DNA of 64,000 nt from Cellulomonas sp. ACRRI (GTDB lineage Bacteria; Actinomycetota; Actinomycetes; Actinomycetales; Cellulomonadaceae): positions 1 to 64,000 of the forward strand of contig NZ_JAKRMS010000004.1 of the NCBI RefSeq assembly GCF_022346185.1, given 5' to 3'. The notes beneath the pieces were generated by a model. The model was not told where the DNA came from. It was given only the letters and a program-made list of their open reading frames with translations, and did not search any database. Within the stretch, counting starts at the first letter, position 1. Each line of letters starts with the position of its first letter. Below are positions 43,108 through 52,077 of the stretch, one piece after another. The position numbers and the translations under genes are program-made.

Positions 43108-44070
43108 ATGGGACTCGGACACAACCACGACCACGGCGCCGCAAGCGGCGGGGGCGTGCAGACCGCGACGAGCGGCTACCGCCGTCGGCTGATGATGGTT
43201 CTGGGCATCTACCTGTCGATCATCGTCGCGGAGGTCATCGGCGCGGCGCTCACCGACAGCCTGGCTCTCATGGCAGAGGCGATGCACATGGCCGTCGACG
43301 GCAGTGGCATCCTCATCGCGCTCATCGCGACGTTCCTCGCCGTCCGCAAGCCCTCGAAGAAGCGCACGTACGGGATGATGCGAGCCGAGATCGTGGCCGT
43401 GCTCATCAACTGCCTGCTCCTCTTCGCGCTCGGGGGCTTCATCCTGTTCGAGGCTGTCGAGCGGTGGATCAACCCGCCGGAGGTCGCTGGTGAAGGCGTG
43501 ATCGCCTTCGCCGTCGTTGGCCTGGTCGGTGCTTCTATCTCCTTGATCCTGCTCAGTCGTGGCGCGAAGGAGAGCCTGAACGTCAAGGCCGCGTTCCTCG
43601 AGGTCATGAGCGACGGGATCGGAGCCGCCGCGATCATCATCTCCGGCATCCTGAACGTCACCACGGGGTGGAACCGAGGCGACGCTCTGGCTGCAGCGGC
43701 CATCGGCGTGATCATCCTGCCGCGTGCGTTCATGCTGCTGCGCCAGGCCGTGAACATCATCCTCCAGGGGGTGCCCGCGGGGATCGACATCGACGATGTT
43801 CGCGCGGAGATCGAGGGCATCGATGGAGTGGCCGCGGTGCACAGTCTGCACGTGTGGGCACTCACCAGCGGGGTTCCGGTGATGTCCGCTCACATCGTCC
43901 TTGATGAGCGCGGCAGGCTCGACGGACGGGGCGCCGAGATCCTCGACGAGCTCAGCGAGCACCTGCGCGAGCACTTCCAGATCGAGCACGCCACCCTTCA
44001 GATGGAGGAGCCTGGTCACGTCGAGCACGAGGGCGCGATGCACCGCGGCGCCATGGCCGTGGTTGCCTGA
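43108..44070 (+). CDS. CDF-family metal exporter (copy 2)
   Basis: A 320-aa cation diffusion facilitator: N-terminal HNHDHG, six membrane segments, site pairs AEAMHMAVDGS (an unusual form of the common HxxxD motif) and EVMSDGIGAA, and a C-terminal domain with HSLHVWALTSG and HFQIEHATLQME. It differs clearly from the other two CDF proteins and belongs to another subgroup, so the metal may differ. ATG 43108 has GGAAGGAAG upstream. Confidence 0.9.
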   Translation: MGLGHNHDHGAASGGGVQTATSGYRRRLMMVLGIYLSIIVAEVIGAALTDSLALMAEAMHMAVDGSGILIALIATFLAVRKPSKKRTYGMMRAEIVAVLINCLLLFALGGFILFEAVERWINPPEVAGEGVIAFAVVGLVGASISLILLSRGAKESLNVKAAFLEVMSDGIGAAAIIISGILNVTTGWNRGDALAAAAIGVIILPRAFMLLRQAVNIILQGVPAGIDIDDVRAEIEGIDGVAAVHSLHVWALTSGVPVMSAHIVLDERGRLDGRGAEILDELSEHLREHFQIEHATLQMEEPGHVEHEGAMHRGAMAVVA

Positions 44071-44082
44071 GGTCTGCTGGCC

Positions 44083-44120
44083 CGCCCCGGCGAGTGGTCA
44101 AGCGACTCCTCGCCGGGGCG
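44083..44120 (+). terminator. strong hairpin after CDF gene
   Basis: Perfect 12-bp stem CGCCCCGGCGAG / CTCGCCGGGGCG with a 14-nt loop, 12 bp past the stop. Confidence 0.78.
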
Positions 44121-44180
44121 CTCGACCGGGTCTGACGCCGGTTCGACCTCGCTCGTGCGAACACCTACGACAATAGATGC

Positions 44181-44197
44181 GTGCGCAGATGCGCAAC
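44181..44197. promoter_or_regulatory. NmtR-type operator, copy 1
   Basis: GTGCGCAGATGCGCAAC contains the palindrome GCGCA-GA-TGCGC. It matches 14 of 17 bases of the site at 49333-49349 read on the opposite strand. It lies upstream of the ArsR gene at 44422. The surrounding 44121-44421 has a possible -10 box TAGTAC at 44201 and a 51-codon frame from GTG 44217 that I do not consider a gene. Confidence 0.55.
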
Positions 44198-44421
44198 AAG
44201 TAGTACGTTGGCTGCGTGACCCACTCTCCGCGGCTAGCTGCACATCGCGGTCGTATACAGGGGCACCCCTCGTGGCCGCAGCAGTGGGGCTCCGGCGTCT
44301 CGCGCGTCCTCCAGGTGCTCACGGAGACGACCAGGCGCACAACGAACAAACGTCGACCGCAAGCGGACTCGTGAACGCGCACTGCCGCGTGCGTGAGGTG
44401 ACTTGGGGCAGGGGATCGCTG

Positions 44422-44778
44422 ATGGTGACGGTCGGCCGACATTCGGTCACAGATCATCGGGGGGCGGAGCGCGCCACGCTCGAGCACGCCGTCGGGGTCA
44501 CAGCGCTGCTGGCAGATCGCACCCGCTTGGCGATTCTGGTCGCGCTGAGTGGTGGGCGCGAGAGATCGGTTTCTGCGCTGGCCAGTGAACTCGGCCGACC
44601 GCCCGCTGGCATCTCGCAGCACCTGGCCAGGCTGCGCGCGGGTTGCTTGGTGACCTCGCGCCGTGTCGGAACGATGGTCCTCTACTCGGCGAACGGCAAG
44701 CACGTCGAGCTGCTGATGGTCAACGTGCTCCGGCACAGCGAGCACATCGCATGCGGGGTTCCCCCGCACCACGGCTGA
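44422..44778 (+). CDS. NmtR-like ArsR regulator (copy 1)
   Basis: A 118-aa winged-helix repressor (LLADRTRLAILVAL, ELGRPPAGISQHLARLRAG). The last helix has His94, His105 and His108 (x10, x2 spacing) and ends PPHH, matching the alpha5 plus C-terminal His layout of the Ni/Co sensor NmtR; the usual alpha5 Asp is Gly here. It is a paralogue of the regulator at 50606. ATG 44422 has AGGGG upstream. It precedes hisD by 191 bp. Confidence 0.82.
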   Translation: MVTVGRHSVTDHRGAERATLEHAVGVTALLADRTRLAILVALSGGRERSVSALASELGRPPAGISQHLARLRAGCLVTSRRVGTMVLYSANGKHVELLMVNVLRHSEHIACGVPPHHG

Positions 44779-44969
44779 ACGAGCACAGCCCTGCTGGTGC
44801 CGCGAGCGCAACGCTTCGCGGTTTGACCCCATTCAGGACCTGGTGTCGGACGCTGTCCGAGCCAGGCACGTCTGTCGTGCCGGACGCGTCCAGGCCCCCA
44901 CATGCAGGACAGGCGCGGACCTGCTGATCCCGAACTCCGCGACAGCGCGACCGGTCAGAAAGAGAAGCG

Positions 44970-46313
44970 ATGGACGTCGATAGCAACAACCGGGTTCGGC
45001 TCGTGGACTTCCGTGATGTCGCGGCTACGCGCGCCGCAGTTCGTTCGGCGGTCCCCAGGGCGGCGGTCGGGGAGTCCTCTGTGGCCCCGGCCGCTGCCGA
45101 TGTCGTCAGAGCTGTTCGCGAGCGCGGTTCCAGTGCGGTCCTTGAGTTCTCCGCCCGTTTCGACGGCGTCCAGCAGAGTGTTCTCCGGGTCCCGGAAAGT
45201 GCTCTGGACGAGGCGCTGCGGGCGATGTCCGTTGATCTTCGGGAAGCGGTGGAGGCGATCGTTGAGCGTGCCCGACGGTTCGCGTCCGCGCAGCAGCCGG
45301 CACCGGTGCTGGTGCAGTACGAGGGAGGGGCGCAAGTCGCACTCAACTGGCACCCTGTCGACCGAGCAGGCGTCTACGTCCCCGGCGGCAAGGCCGTCTA
45401 CCCGTCGTCCGTTGTCATGAACGTCGTCCCCGCACAGGTCGCGGGTGTCGGATCGATCGTGCTCGCTAGTCCGCCCCAGTCTGAGAACGACGGCCTCCCG
45501 CACCCCACGGTGCTTGCCACAGCGGCAATGCTCGGGATCCGTGAGGTCTACGCCATCGGTGGGGCACAGGCGGTCGCGTCCCTCGCTTACGGGCTCACCG
45601 ACGACGACCCTGGACTTGGCCTCGAGCCTGTTGATCTCATCACCGGCCCTGGAAACGACTACGTCGCAGCCGCGAAGAGGCTCGTGCGGGGCGACGTCGC
45701 GGTCGACATGGAGGCGGGGGCGACGGAGGTCATGATCCTGGCGGACGCGCTCGCAGACCCCGCCCTGATCGTCGCGGACATGGTCTGCCAGGCCGAGCAC
45801 GATGAACGCGCCGCCGCAGTGCTCGTCACTGACTCGGCCGAGCTGGAAGAGCTCGTTCAGGTCGAACTGCAGCGCCAGGTCGCGCTGACGCCGCACAGTG
45901 CGCGCGTGCGAGCGGCGCTCGGGGGGCGCCAGTCGGCCGTCGTCCTCGTCGATGACATGCTCCACGGGGTCGCGTTCTGCAACGCGTACGCCGCGGAGCA
46001 CCTTGAGATCCACGCGGTCGAAGCGGACGAACTCGCCGGGCAGATTCGCCACGCAGGGGCCATCTTCATCGGTGCGACCACGCCCGTGACGCTTGGGGAC
46101 TACAGCGCCGGGTCGAACCACGTCCTGCCGACCGGGGGCACCGCCACGTCGGCTTCGGGGCTTTCGGTGTACTCGTACCTGCGCGGAGTGCAGAGCGTGC
46201 GGTATCCCCAGTCATCCCTGGGCGCGGTCCGGGACGTCGTGCGAGTTCTGAGCGCAGCCGAGGACCTCCCTGCCCACGGTGCTGCACTTGAAGCACGCTT
46301 CGGTTCGCTCTAG
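44970..46313 (+). CDS. hisD: histidinol dehydrogenase, stand-alone
   Basis: A 447-aa enzyme catalysing the last two oxidations of histidine synthesis, using NAD+ and zinc. Family elements are present: VYVPGGKAVYPSSVVMN, DLITGPGNDYVAAAK, zinc ligands in CQAEHDE (Gln, His), Asp in LGDYSAGSNH and His in LPAHGAAL, with AEHLEI. The usual AGPSE reads AGATE, so it is a divergent paralogue. No other his gene is near. Placed among Ni/Co sensors, it may raise histidine for metal chelation. ATG 44970 has AAGAGAAG upstream. Confidence 0.88.
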   Translation: MDVDSNNRVRLVDFRDVAATRAAVRSAVPRAAVGESSVAPAAADVVRAVRERGSSAVLEFSARFDGVQQSVLRVPESALDEALRAMSVDLREAVEAIVERARRFASAQQPAPVLVQYEGGAQVALNWHPVDRAGVYVPGGKAVYPSSVVMNVVPAQVAGVGSIVLASPPQSENDGLPHPTVLATAAMLGIREVYAIGGAQAVASLAYGLTDDDPGLGLEPVDLITGPGNDYVAAAKRLVRGDVAVDMEAGATEVMILADALADPALIVADMVCQAEHDERAAAVLVTDSAELEELVQVELQRQVALTPHSARVRAALGGRQSAVVLVDDMLHGVAFCNAYAAEHLEIHAVEADELAGQIRHAGAIFIGATTPVTLGDYSAGSNHVLPTGGTATSASGLSVYSYLRGVQSVRYPQSSLGAVRDVVRVLSAAEDLPAHGAALEARFGSL

Positions 46314-46343
46314 CCGCGCTCGGGCGGTCGTCCGCACTGAAGA

Positions 46344-46359
46344 TGAAGGTCTGCTGAAG
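46344..46359 (+). promoter_or_regulatory. TGAAG-type response-regulator site A
   Basis: TGAAG-GTCTGC-TGAAG in GATGAAGGTCTGCTGAAGG, with an extra TGAAG at 46338. It is identical over 19 bp to sites B and C and lies 160 bp before the DUF418-like gene. Confidence 0.62.
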
Positions 46360-46518
46360 GCAGCGGGCGACACGACGTCTGCGCGTCTCGTGCTCGTTAA
46401 TGTCGGCGATCCCGCGTCTCGCTGGTTGCGTCGATCGAATGTCAGAAGGCGGCGCCCCGTCGTGACAGCCGACAGGGCGCGTGGGTGACCTGCCTCCTGC
46501 GCTCGAATCGGAGACCCC

Positions 46519-47646
46519 ATGACCGCTCCCGCTGCCTCCCGAGGGCGGGTGCTCGGACTCGACGCGGCGAGAGGGTTGGCGCTGATCGGGATGATCATGG
46601 TCAACGTCGGGCCGCTCGATGCCGACAGCGGGTGGCGGCGGCTGTACCTGCTGCCCTACGGGCGTGCGTCCATCCTGTTCGTCGTCGTTGCGGGCATCAG
46701 CATGGCGCTGTATCTGCGGTCGCGCCGCGACGACGTGCGGCGCTGGCCGACCCTGGTGTGGCGGGCGATGGTCTTCCTCTCCGGCGGCCTCGCGCTCCAG
46801 CTCGTCAGCGACGACGTCGGGGTGATCCTGCCCCTGTATGGCGTTCTGTTCGTCCTGATCCTCGGCCTGCAACGCATGCGCCCTCGCTACCTGCTTGGCC
46901 TGGCCGTCGCGTGCACCGTGATTGGTCCTGTGCTCCTTGTCGCTCACGTCGTGGTCGAAGGCGGACGGCACCTGGGCACACCCGTGGCGTGGGGGGACTC
47001 GCTCGGCGTGATCGCGCACAGCCTGCTGCTGTCCGGGCGCTACCCCCTGCTGAGCTGGGTCGTGCCGTTCCTCGTCGGGATGTGGCTCGCGAGCCTCGAC
47101 CTGACCCGCCGGACCACCAGCAACCGCCTGATGGTGGTCGGCGGATCGGCCGCGGTCGGTGCGTTCCTGCTCGCCCGGATCGCGCCGGCGGTGCTCGGAG
47201 CGGGGGCTGACAGCGGGTACGCCAGGCTGCTGACCGGCGTCGCCCATGGGCAGATGCCGCTGTGGTTGATCAGCAGCGTCGGTGGTGCGGTGTTCGTCGT
47301 CGCCGCACTGGTGCGCTTCTGGGACCAGCTCGCCTGGGCCGCGTCGCCCCTGGTGGCCGCGGGCCAGCTCGCCCTGACCCTTTACGTGGTCCACGTCGTC
47401 GTCCTCGCCTTCATCACCCCGCCCGACGGCTTCACGTTCGCCCAGGGCATCGCGGTCAGCGCCGCGATGGCCTTGGCCCTCGTCGCCGCCGCGGTCATGT
47501 GGCGACGCGCCGTTGGGATCGGGCCTCTCGAACGGCTGCTGCGTGCCGAGTGGCTCCGCCCCGTCACGCGCGGGCCGCGACCTCCACGACCCGGATCCGA
47601 CCGCACCCCCGCCCCGACGCCGCCTGAGATGAGGAGACGCCGATGA
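46519..47646 (+). CDS. DUF418/DUF1624-like polytopic membrane protein
   Basis: A 375-aa protein with about ten membrane helices. It begins with RVLGLDAARGLALIGMIMVN, the typical opening of the DUF418/DUF1624 (acyltransferase-like) group, which has a conserved Asp-Ala-x-Arg-Gly. The C-terminal tail is Arg/Pro-rich. The substrate is unknown. ATG 46519 has CGGAGA upstream, and the stop overlaps the next gene in ATGA, so the pair is co-expressed. Confidence 0.7.
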   Translation: MTAPAASRGRVLGLDAARGLALIGMIMVNVGPLDADSGWRRLYLLPYGRASILFVVVAGISMALYLRSRRDDVRRWPTLVWRAMVFLSGGLALQLVSDDVGVILPLYGVLFVLILGLQRMRPRYLLGLAVACTVIGPVLLVAHVVVEGGRHLGTPVAWGDSLGVIAHSLLLSGRYPLLSWVVPFLVGMWLASLDLTRRTTSNRLMVVGGSAAVGAFLLARIAPAVLGAGADSGYARLLTGVAHGQMPLWLISSVGGAVFVVAALVRFWDQLAWAASPLVAAGQLALTLYVVHVVVLAFITPPDGFTFAQGIAVSAAMALALVAAAVMWRRAVGIGPLERLLRAEWLRPVTRGPRPPRPGSDRTPAPTPPEMRRRR

Positions 47647-49307
47647 ACCGTCCACACCTGCTGCACACAGCTGCTGCCGTTACCACGGCACTGGCCGTCC
47701 TCGTCGTCGCCGGATGCACCGGCACCGACGAGCCTGCTCCCCCGACGTTCAGCCTCGATCCGACCGAGGCCGCACCCCCGAGCCCGGCGCGCGAGCCTGA
47801 ACCCGAGCTTGGGTCCTACGGGGTGAGCTCGGGGCACCCCCTCGCCAGCCGGGCGGGCATGCAGGTCCTCGAGGCCGGGGGGTCCGCCGTGGATGCGGCG
47901 ATCGCTGCCGCGTTCGCCGACGCCGTCATGCAGCCGGCGTCCTCCGGCATCGGCGGAGGAGGGGTGACGATCGTCGTCGCCGACGGCGCTGCCCGGAACT
48001 ACGACTACCGCGAGGTCGTCAACCAGTCCGGTGTCGTCCCCGCGTCCGGAACGGGCATCCCTGGCTTCCTCGCCGGGATGACCACCTTGTACGAGGAGTA
48101 CGGGCGCCTGGACTGGGACGAGCTCCTCCAGCCGGCGATCGCGCTCGCGCGAGACGGCGCCCCGGTGTCGGCATACCTCGCAGGGTCGCTCGCGTCGAAC
48201 CTCGGACGGCAGGTGACAGCCTCGCTGCCGCAGTTCCGCCGCGCTGACGGTGCGCCGCTGGTCGAGGGAGATCTGCTGGTCCAGTCCGAGCTCGCGGCCA
48301 CGATGCAGCGGATAGCCGACACGGGACCCGGTGCCGGGTACGCCGACGAGCTCGCCGCTGCGATGGCCGCAGCCGTCGATGGCGTCGATGCCGTCTCGCT
48401 CGCGGCGTACACCGTGCAGGAGGGTGAGCCAGCCGCGGGCCCGGTCGGTGACTACACGATGCTGTCCGGGGCGCCGGCGTTGCCGGGGGCCGCGATCATC
48501 CAGATGGTTCAGATCGCCGAGGCGGCCGGCATAGCGAACACCGAGCCGGGGTCGGCCGAGTTCGCCGACCTGCAGTCCCGTGCCTGGCAGGTCGCCGACA
48601 CCTCGGTGCAGCAGTACTTCGGTGACCCCGACTTCGTCGACGTCCCGGTCGAGATCCTCACGGACCCCGCAGCGAATGCGGCCGTCGCGGCGACCCTCGC
48701 GGATGCCTCGGTCACCTCCAGCACGGGCGCCGAGTACTCCGGTGCGCTCAACACCACCCACATCTCCGTCGTGGACGCGGACGGGGTCGGTGTGTCGATG
48801 ACGAACACGATCACTAACTACTGGGGATCCGGGCAGTACGTCGCCGGGTTCTTCATGAACGACCAGATCTCTCGGTTCGGGGACATCGGCGTGCAAGGCC
48901 AGAACACCCCCGCGCCCGGACGCCGGTCGGTCACCTGGAGCTCGCCGTCCATGGTCGTCGACGACGAGTACCGGCCCGTCCTGGTGATCGGGGCGCCCGG
49001 CGGGCGGCAGATCCCGAACACCACCGCGCAGGTCGTCACGTTGTGGGCGCTGCACGGCTTGAGCCTGGAGGAGGCGGTGCCGGTCGACCGGTTCATCCTC
49101 GACAACGGCCGACTGCGCCTAGAAACCGACGGTATCGCCGAGCAGATGCGCGCAAGGGGCTACCAGGTGCAGGTGACGCCGGCGACGTCCCGGCCAAACT
49201 ACGGGTCGGTCCAGGCCCTGGAGATCGACTGGAAGAGCGCGACCGTTTCCGGGTTCGCCGATCCCCGCAGGTCCGCGGGGTTCGAGGTGTCGATCTCCGA
49301 GCCCTGA
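47643..49307 (+). CDS. ggt: gamma-glutamyltranspeptidase-family lipoprotein
   Basis: A 554-aa exported lipoprotein with signal peptide and lipobox VVAGC (Cys25). The GGT fold is visible: HPLASRAGMQVLEAGGSAVDA at the start, the nucleophile region LNTTHISVVD (Thr, near residue 372) and later GAPGGRQIPNTTAQV. These enzymes cleave gamma-glutamyl bonds and self-process at the Thr. Classical GGT has more conserved substrate motifs, so the substrate is uncertain, especially as actinobacteria mostly use mycothiol. Confidence 0.82.
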   Translation: MNRPHLLHTAAAVTTALAVLVVAGCTGTDEPAPPTFSLDPTEAAPPSPAREPEPELGSYGVSSGHPLASRAGMQVLEAGGSAVDAAIAAAFADAVMQPASSGIGGGGVTIVVADGAARNYDYREVVNQSGVVPASGTGIPGFLAGMTTLYEEYGRLDWDELLQPAIALARDGAPVSAYLAGSLASNLGRQVTASLPQFRRADGAPLVEGDLLVQSELAATMQRIADTGPGAGYADELAAAMAAAVDGVDAVSLAAYTVQEGEPAAGPVGDYTMLSGAPALPGAAIIQMVQIAEAAGIANTEPGSAEFADLQSRAWQVADTSVQQYFGDPDFVDVPVEILTDPAANAAVAATLADASVTSSTGAEYSGALNTTHISVVDADGVGVSMTNTITNYWGSGQYVAGFFMNDQISRFGDIGVQGQNTPAPGRRSVTWSSPSMVVDDEYRPVLVIGAPGGRQIPNTTAQVVTLWALHGLSLEEAVPVDRFILDNGRLRLETDGIAEQMRARGYQVQVTPATSRPNYGSVQALEIDWKSATVSGFADPRRSAGFEVSISEP

Positions 49308-49332
49308 AGTGACCCACATGAGCAGATTCGTA

Positions 49333-49362
49333 GTTGCGCACATGTGCACATCTCTGTACGCT
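49333..49362 (+). promoter_or_regulatory. promoter with NmtR-type operator, copy 2
   Basis: GTTGCGCACATGTGCAC (49333-49349) is the reverse complement form of the 44181 site. The -35 TTGCGC (49334) lies within it. After 17 bp comes TACGCT (49357-49362), and GTG 49371 follows eight bases later, so the MFS mRNA is probably leaderless. Repressor binding would block the promoter directly. Confidence 0.62.
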
Positions 49363-49370
49363 CCTGATCC

Positions 49371-50609
49371 GTGATCCAGGTCCTGCGCAACCGCGCCTAC
49401 CGTCAGCTCTTCATCGCCCAGGTCGTAGCCCTGGCCGGAACCGGCCTTGCAACCGTCGCGCTCGGCCTGCTTGCCTACGACATCGCGGGCGAGGGCGCGG
49501 GCGCGGTGCTGGGGACGGCGTTCGCGATCAAGATGGTCGCGTACGTGTTCGTCGCACCCGTTGCCAACGCGCTCGTCGCTCGACTCCCGCGCCGGGCTGT
49601 GATGATCGGGGCGGACGTGCTTCGGCTGCTCGTCGCGCTGGCGCTGCCTTTCGTCACCGACGTCTGGCAGGTCTACGTCCTGATCTTCGTGCTCCAGGCG
49701 TCGTCGGCGACGTTCACGCCCACGTTCCAGTCGGTGATCCCCGATGTCCTGCCGGACGAGGAGGATTACACCTCCGCTCTGTCCCTGTCGCGGCTCGCCT
49801 ACGACTTGGAGTCGGTGCTTTCACCGGTCCTGGCTGGTGCTCTGCTGCTGCTCGTGTCGTCCTCGACGCTGTTCTTCGGAACAGCGATCGGGTTCGCCGC
49901 CTCGGCTCTGCTGGTCGCGGCCACGGTGATCCCGCACCGCGCAACGCTGCCCGGCAGTGACGTCGGACCCTTCTGGAACCGTGTTCAGCGCGGAATGCGC
50001 CTGTTCGTCAGGCTGCGGGAGATGCGCCCCGTCTTGCTGCTGAATCTGGCGGTCGCCGCGTCGGGCGCGTTCGTCATCGTGCAGACCGTCGTGGTGGTGC
50101 GCTCGACGTTCGAGCAGAGCGAGAGCGTCGTCCCGGTTGTGCTCGCAATGAACGGCGCCGGGTCGATGCTGAGCGCGCTGCTGCTGCCTCGTGTGCTGCG
50201 ACGCGCGAGTGAGCGTCGGGTCATGCTCAGCGGTGCGCTCGCACTAACCGTCACGCTGGCACTCGTGCCGGTCGCTCTGGCCAGCGGCCCCGCGCGGGCG
50301 GGGCTGGTGGCTGTTGGTGCGCTGTGGTTCATCCTCGGGCTGGGGTCCGCGGCGGTTCAGACACCGGTCGGACGGATCATCCGCCGGTCGGTCGACCGCG
50401 AGGATCTGCCGGCCGCGTTCGCGGCGCAGTTCTCGCTGTCCCACGCATGCTGGCTGATCACCTACCCCCTGGCAGGGTGGCTCGGGGCAGTCGGGCTGGT
50501 TCCGACGGCGGTGGTCCTGGCGGTCATCGCGGCGGGCGCGACTGTGGGCGCTGTCGTGCTCTGGCCCTCGGTACGGACTCAGGTGCCATTCGAGAGCTCC
50601 GTGCGATGA
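49371..50609 (+). CDS. MFS exporter, likely metal-responsive
   Basis: A 412-aa major facilitator with 12 hydrophobic segments, starting MIQVLRNRAYRQLFIAQVVAL, typical of MFS exporters related to enterobactin/macrolide carriers (MFS_3 group). It is coupled in ATGA to an NmtR-like repressor, as in loci where NmtR-type sensors control Ni/Co efflux. The transported substrate is therefore probably Ni or Co or a chelate, by inference. Confidence 0.82.
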   Translation: MIQVLRNRAYRQLFIAQVVALAGTGLATVALGLLAYDIAGEGAGAVLGTAFAIKMVAYVFVAPVANALVARLPRRAVMIGADVLRLLVALALPFVTDVWQVYVLIFVLQASSATFTPTFQSVIPDVLPDEEDYTSALSLSRLAYDLESVLSPVLAGALLLLVSSSTLFFGTAIGFAASALLVAATVIPHRATLPGSDVGPFWNRVQRGMRLFVRLREMRPVLLLNLAVAASGAFVIVQTVVVVRSTFEQSESVVPVVLAMNGAGSMLSALLLPRVLRRASERRVMLSGALALTVTLALVPVALASGPARAGLVAVGALWFILGLGSAAVQTPVGRIIRRSVDREDLPAAFAAQFSLSHACWLITYPLAGWLGAVGLVPTAVVLAVIAAGATVGAVVLWPSVRTQVPFESSVR

Positions 50610-50965
50610 TGACCGCGATGACCGACCTTGAGACGACGCCAGACCTGGCCCCGTCGAGCGAGACGCTGATGCATGCTGCGGAGGTGGCACGGCTGCTCGC
50701 CGACGGGACCCGTCTGGCCATCTTGGCGACGCTGCGCGGAGGCGTGGAGAAGTCCGTCACGACGCTTGCCGAGGAGCTGGGTCGCCCCACCCCAGGGGTT
50801 TCCCAGCACCTTGCGAAACTCCGGGCCGGGCGGCTGGTCGGTTCACGGCGGGACGGGACGACGATCCGGTACTCGCTCACGAACGAGCACGTCGATCTGC
50901 TGGTCACCAACGTGTTGCTGCACAGCGAGCACCTGGCCTACGAGATCCCGCCGCACCACCGCTGA
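50606..50965 (+). CDS. NmtR-like ArsR regulator (copy 2)
   Basis: A 119-aa winged-helix repressor. The alpha5 helix has His95, His106 and His109 and the C-terminus ends PPHHR, as in NmtR; position 93 is Asn rather than Asp. It shares ELGRP.GxSQHLAxLRAG and HSEH with copy 1. ATG 50606 overlaps the MFS stop. It most likely binds the GTGCRCA..TGCGCAAC sites. Confidence 0.83.
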   Translation: MMTAMTDLETTPDLAPSSETLMHAAEVARLLADGTRLAILATLRGGVEKSVTTLAEELGRPTPGVSQHLAKLRAGRLVGSRRDGTTIRYSLTNEHVDLLVTNVLLHSEHLAYEIPPHHR

Positions 50966-50978
50966 GAACGGTGCCCGG

Positions 50979-51910
50979 TCACGCCAGCTGGTCCCGGCGC
51001 TGGAACACCAGAACGGCGTTGTCTTGGTAGCGCGGCAGCATCAGCCGCGTGAGGTGGTGGTCGTGGACGAACGAGAACCCCGTCCGCCGGCGGTAGTCGT
51101 ACCCGTTGCCACTGCCCGTCTCGCGCGAGCTGCCGATGACGATGTACGTCTCGACGCTCGGTGTGCGGAACACCTCCCGCTCGAAGGAGTTCCCGACCGG
51201 CGGCCACGAACAGACGACCATCCGCGGCGCACGAGTGCGCAGCGCGGTGATCGCGTCCTGCTTCACGACGTCGTCGCTGTACTCAATCGACCGGGTCCAG
51301 CTGTAGTTTCTCGGTCGCGACGACGTCCTCGCCGCGCTCTCGCAGGAACCCGGCGAGCGTGCCGTCGCCGGCGGCGATCTCCAGGACCTCACGCCCGGCG
51401 ATCAGCCGGGGAACACGGCGCAGCAGCGCACCGGAGTAGAAGCAATACACGCCCCGCGGTCACACCAGGGGCATCACGTACCGGCGCTGGCGGGCCAACG
51501 GCCATAGCGGTGCGTGCAGCGCGAGCGACACCGGCTTGCGTTGCAGCCCGCAGCGGAAGAACAGCCGTTGCACCCAGCCGTTAAACCGGTCGAGCTGGAT
51601 CTGCGATTGGTCGACGCCACTCTCGGCGGTGAAGGCCGCACGCTGGACAGCATGCAGGATCATCTCCCGGCGCATCTCCGCGGCCACGGCGTCCTTCGCT
51701 GACGCGCGGCGGTTCGGTCGTTCCCGTCCGCGGTGCGCTGGCCTCGGTGACCAGTCGGTGCAGGCCCTCGCTCCCGCAGGCGACCGCTGTAGTCAGCTGT
51801 TCCTCGACGTCGCCCCACACCTGTGGGTACGCGCAGCGGAGCTCCTCCAGAGGCGGTTCGGTCGCGAGCTAGTGCATCGCGTCCTGCAGGCGGCCGCGGC
51901 CTCGGCTCAC
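50979..51910 (-). pseudogene. decayed copy of the 54763 methyltransferase-like gene
   Basis: Aligned by eye with the intact gene at 54763-55698, this region keeps the same start context (AGGAGG then GTG 51910) and long matching stretches (HAVQRAAFTAE, WPLARQRRYVMPLV, VVCSWPPVGN, FEREVFRTPSVETYIVIGS). It has a TAG at codon 14, a frameshift around 51690, a TGA replacing the Arg after VMPLV, and another shift near 51300. The intact frame ends at 50979. It is a genuine pseudogene. Confidence 0.85.
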
Positions 51911-51993
51911 GGATCCTCCTGGTCTGGGTGCTGTCCCGACGTTGCATCGCTCCCGACCCGCCGTGATCCGCGCCGGACGGGTACTCAGGCCGA

Positions 51994-52009
51994 TGAAGGT
52001 CTGCTGAAG
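51994..52009 (+). promoter_or_regulatory. TGAAG-type response-regulator site B
   Basis: TGAAG-GTCTGC-TGAAG between the pseudogene (82 bp from its start, inverted) and the NlpC/P60 gene. A possible TAACGT -10 box for the latter stands at 52048. Confidence 0.6.
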
Positions 52010-52077
52010 GTTCCCCCGTGGAGGGACCGCCCGTCCGGTCGACGACCTAACGTCGTCGAGTCCGGGTGTCACCCGGA

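Noticed and set aside
44217-44372. 51-codon frame from GTG just after the NmtR-type operator
   Set aside because: Composition (Arg/Gln/Ser/Pro-rich) and lack of a ribosome site suggest chance; a leaderless start is possible but unsupported.
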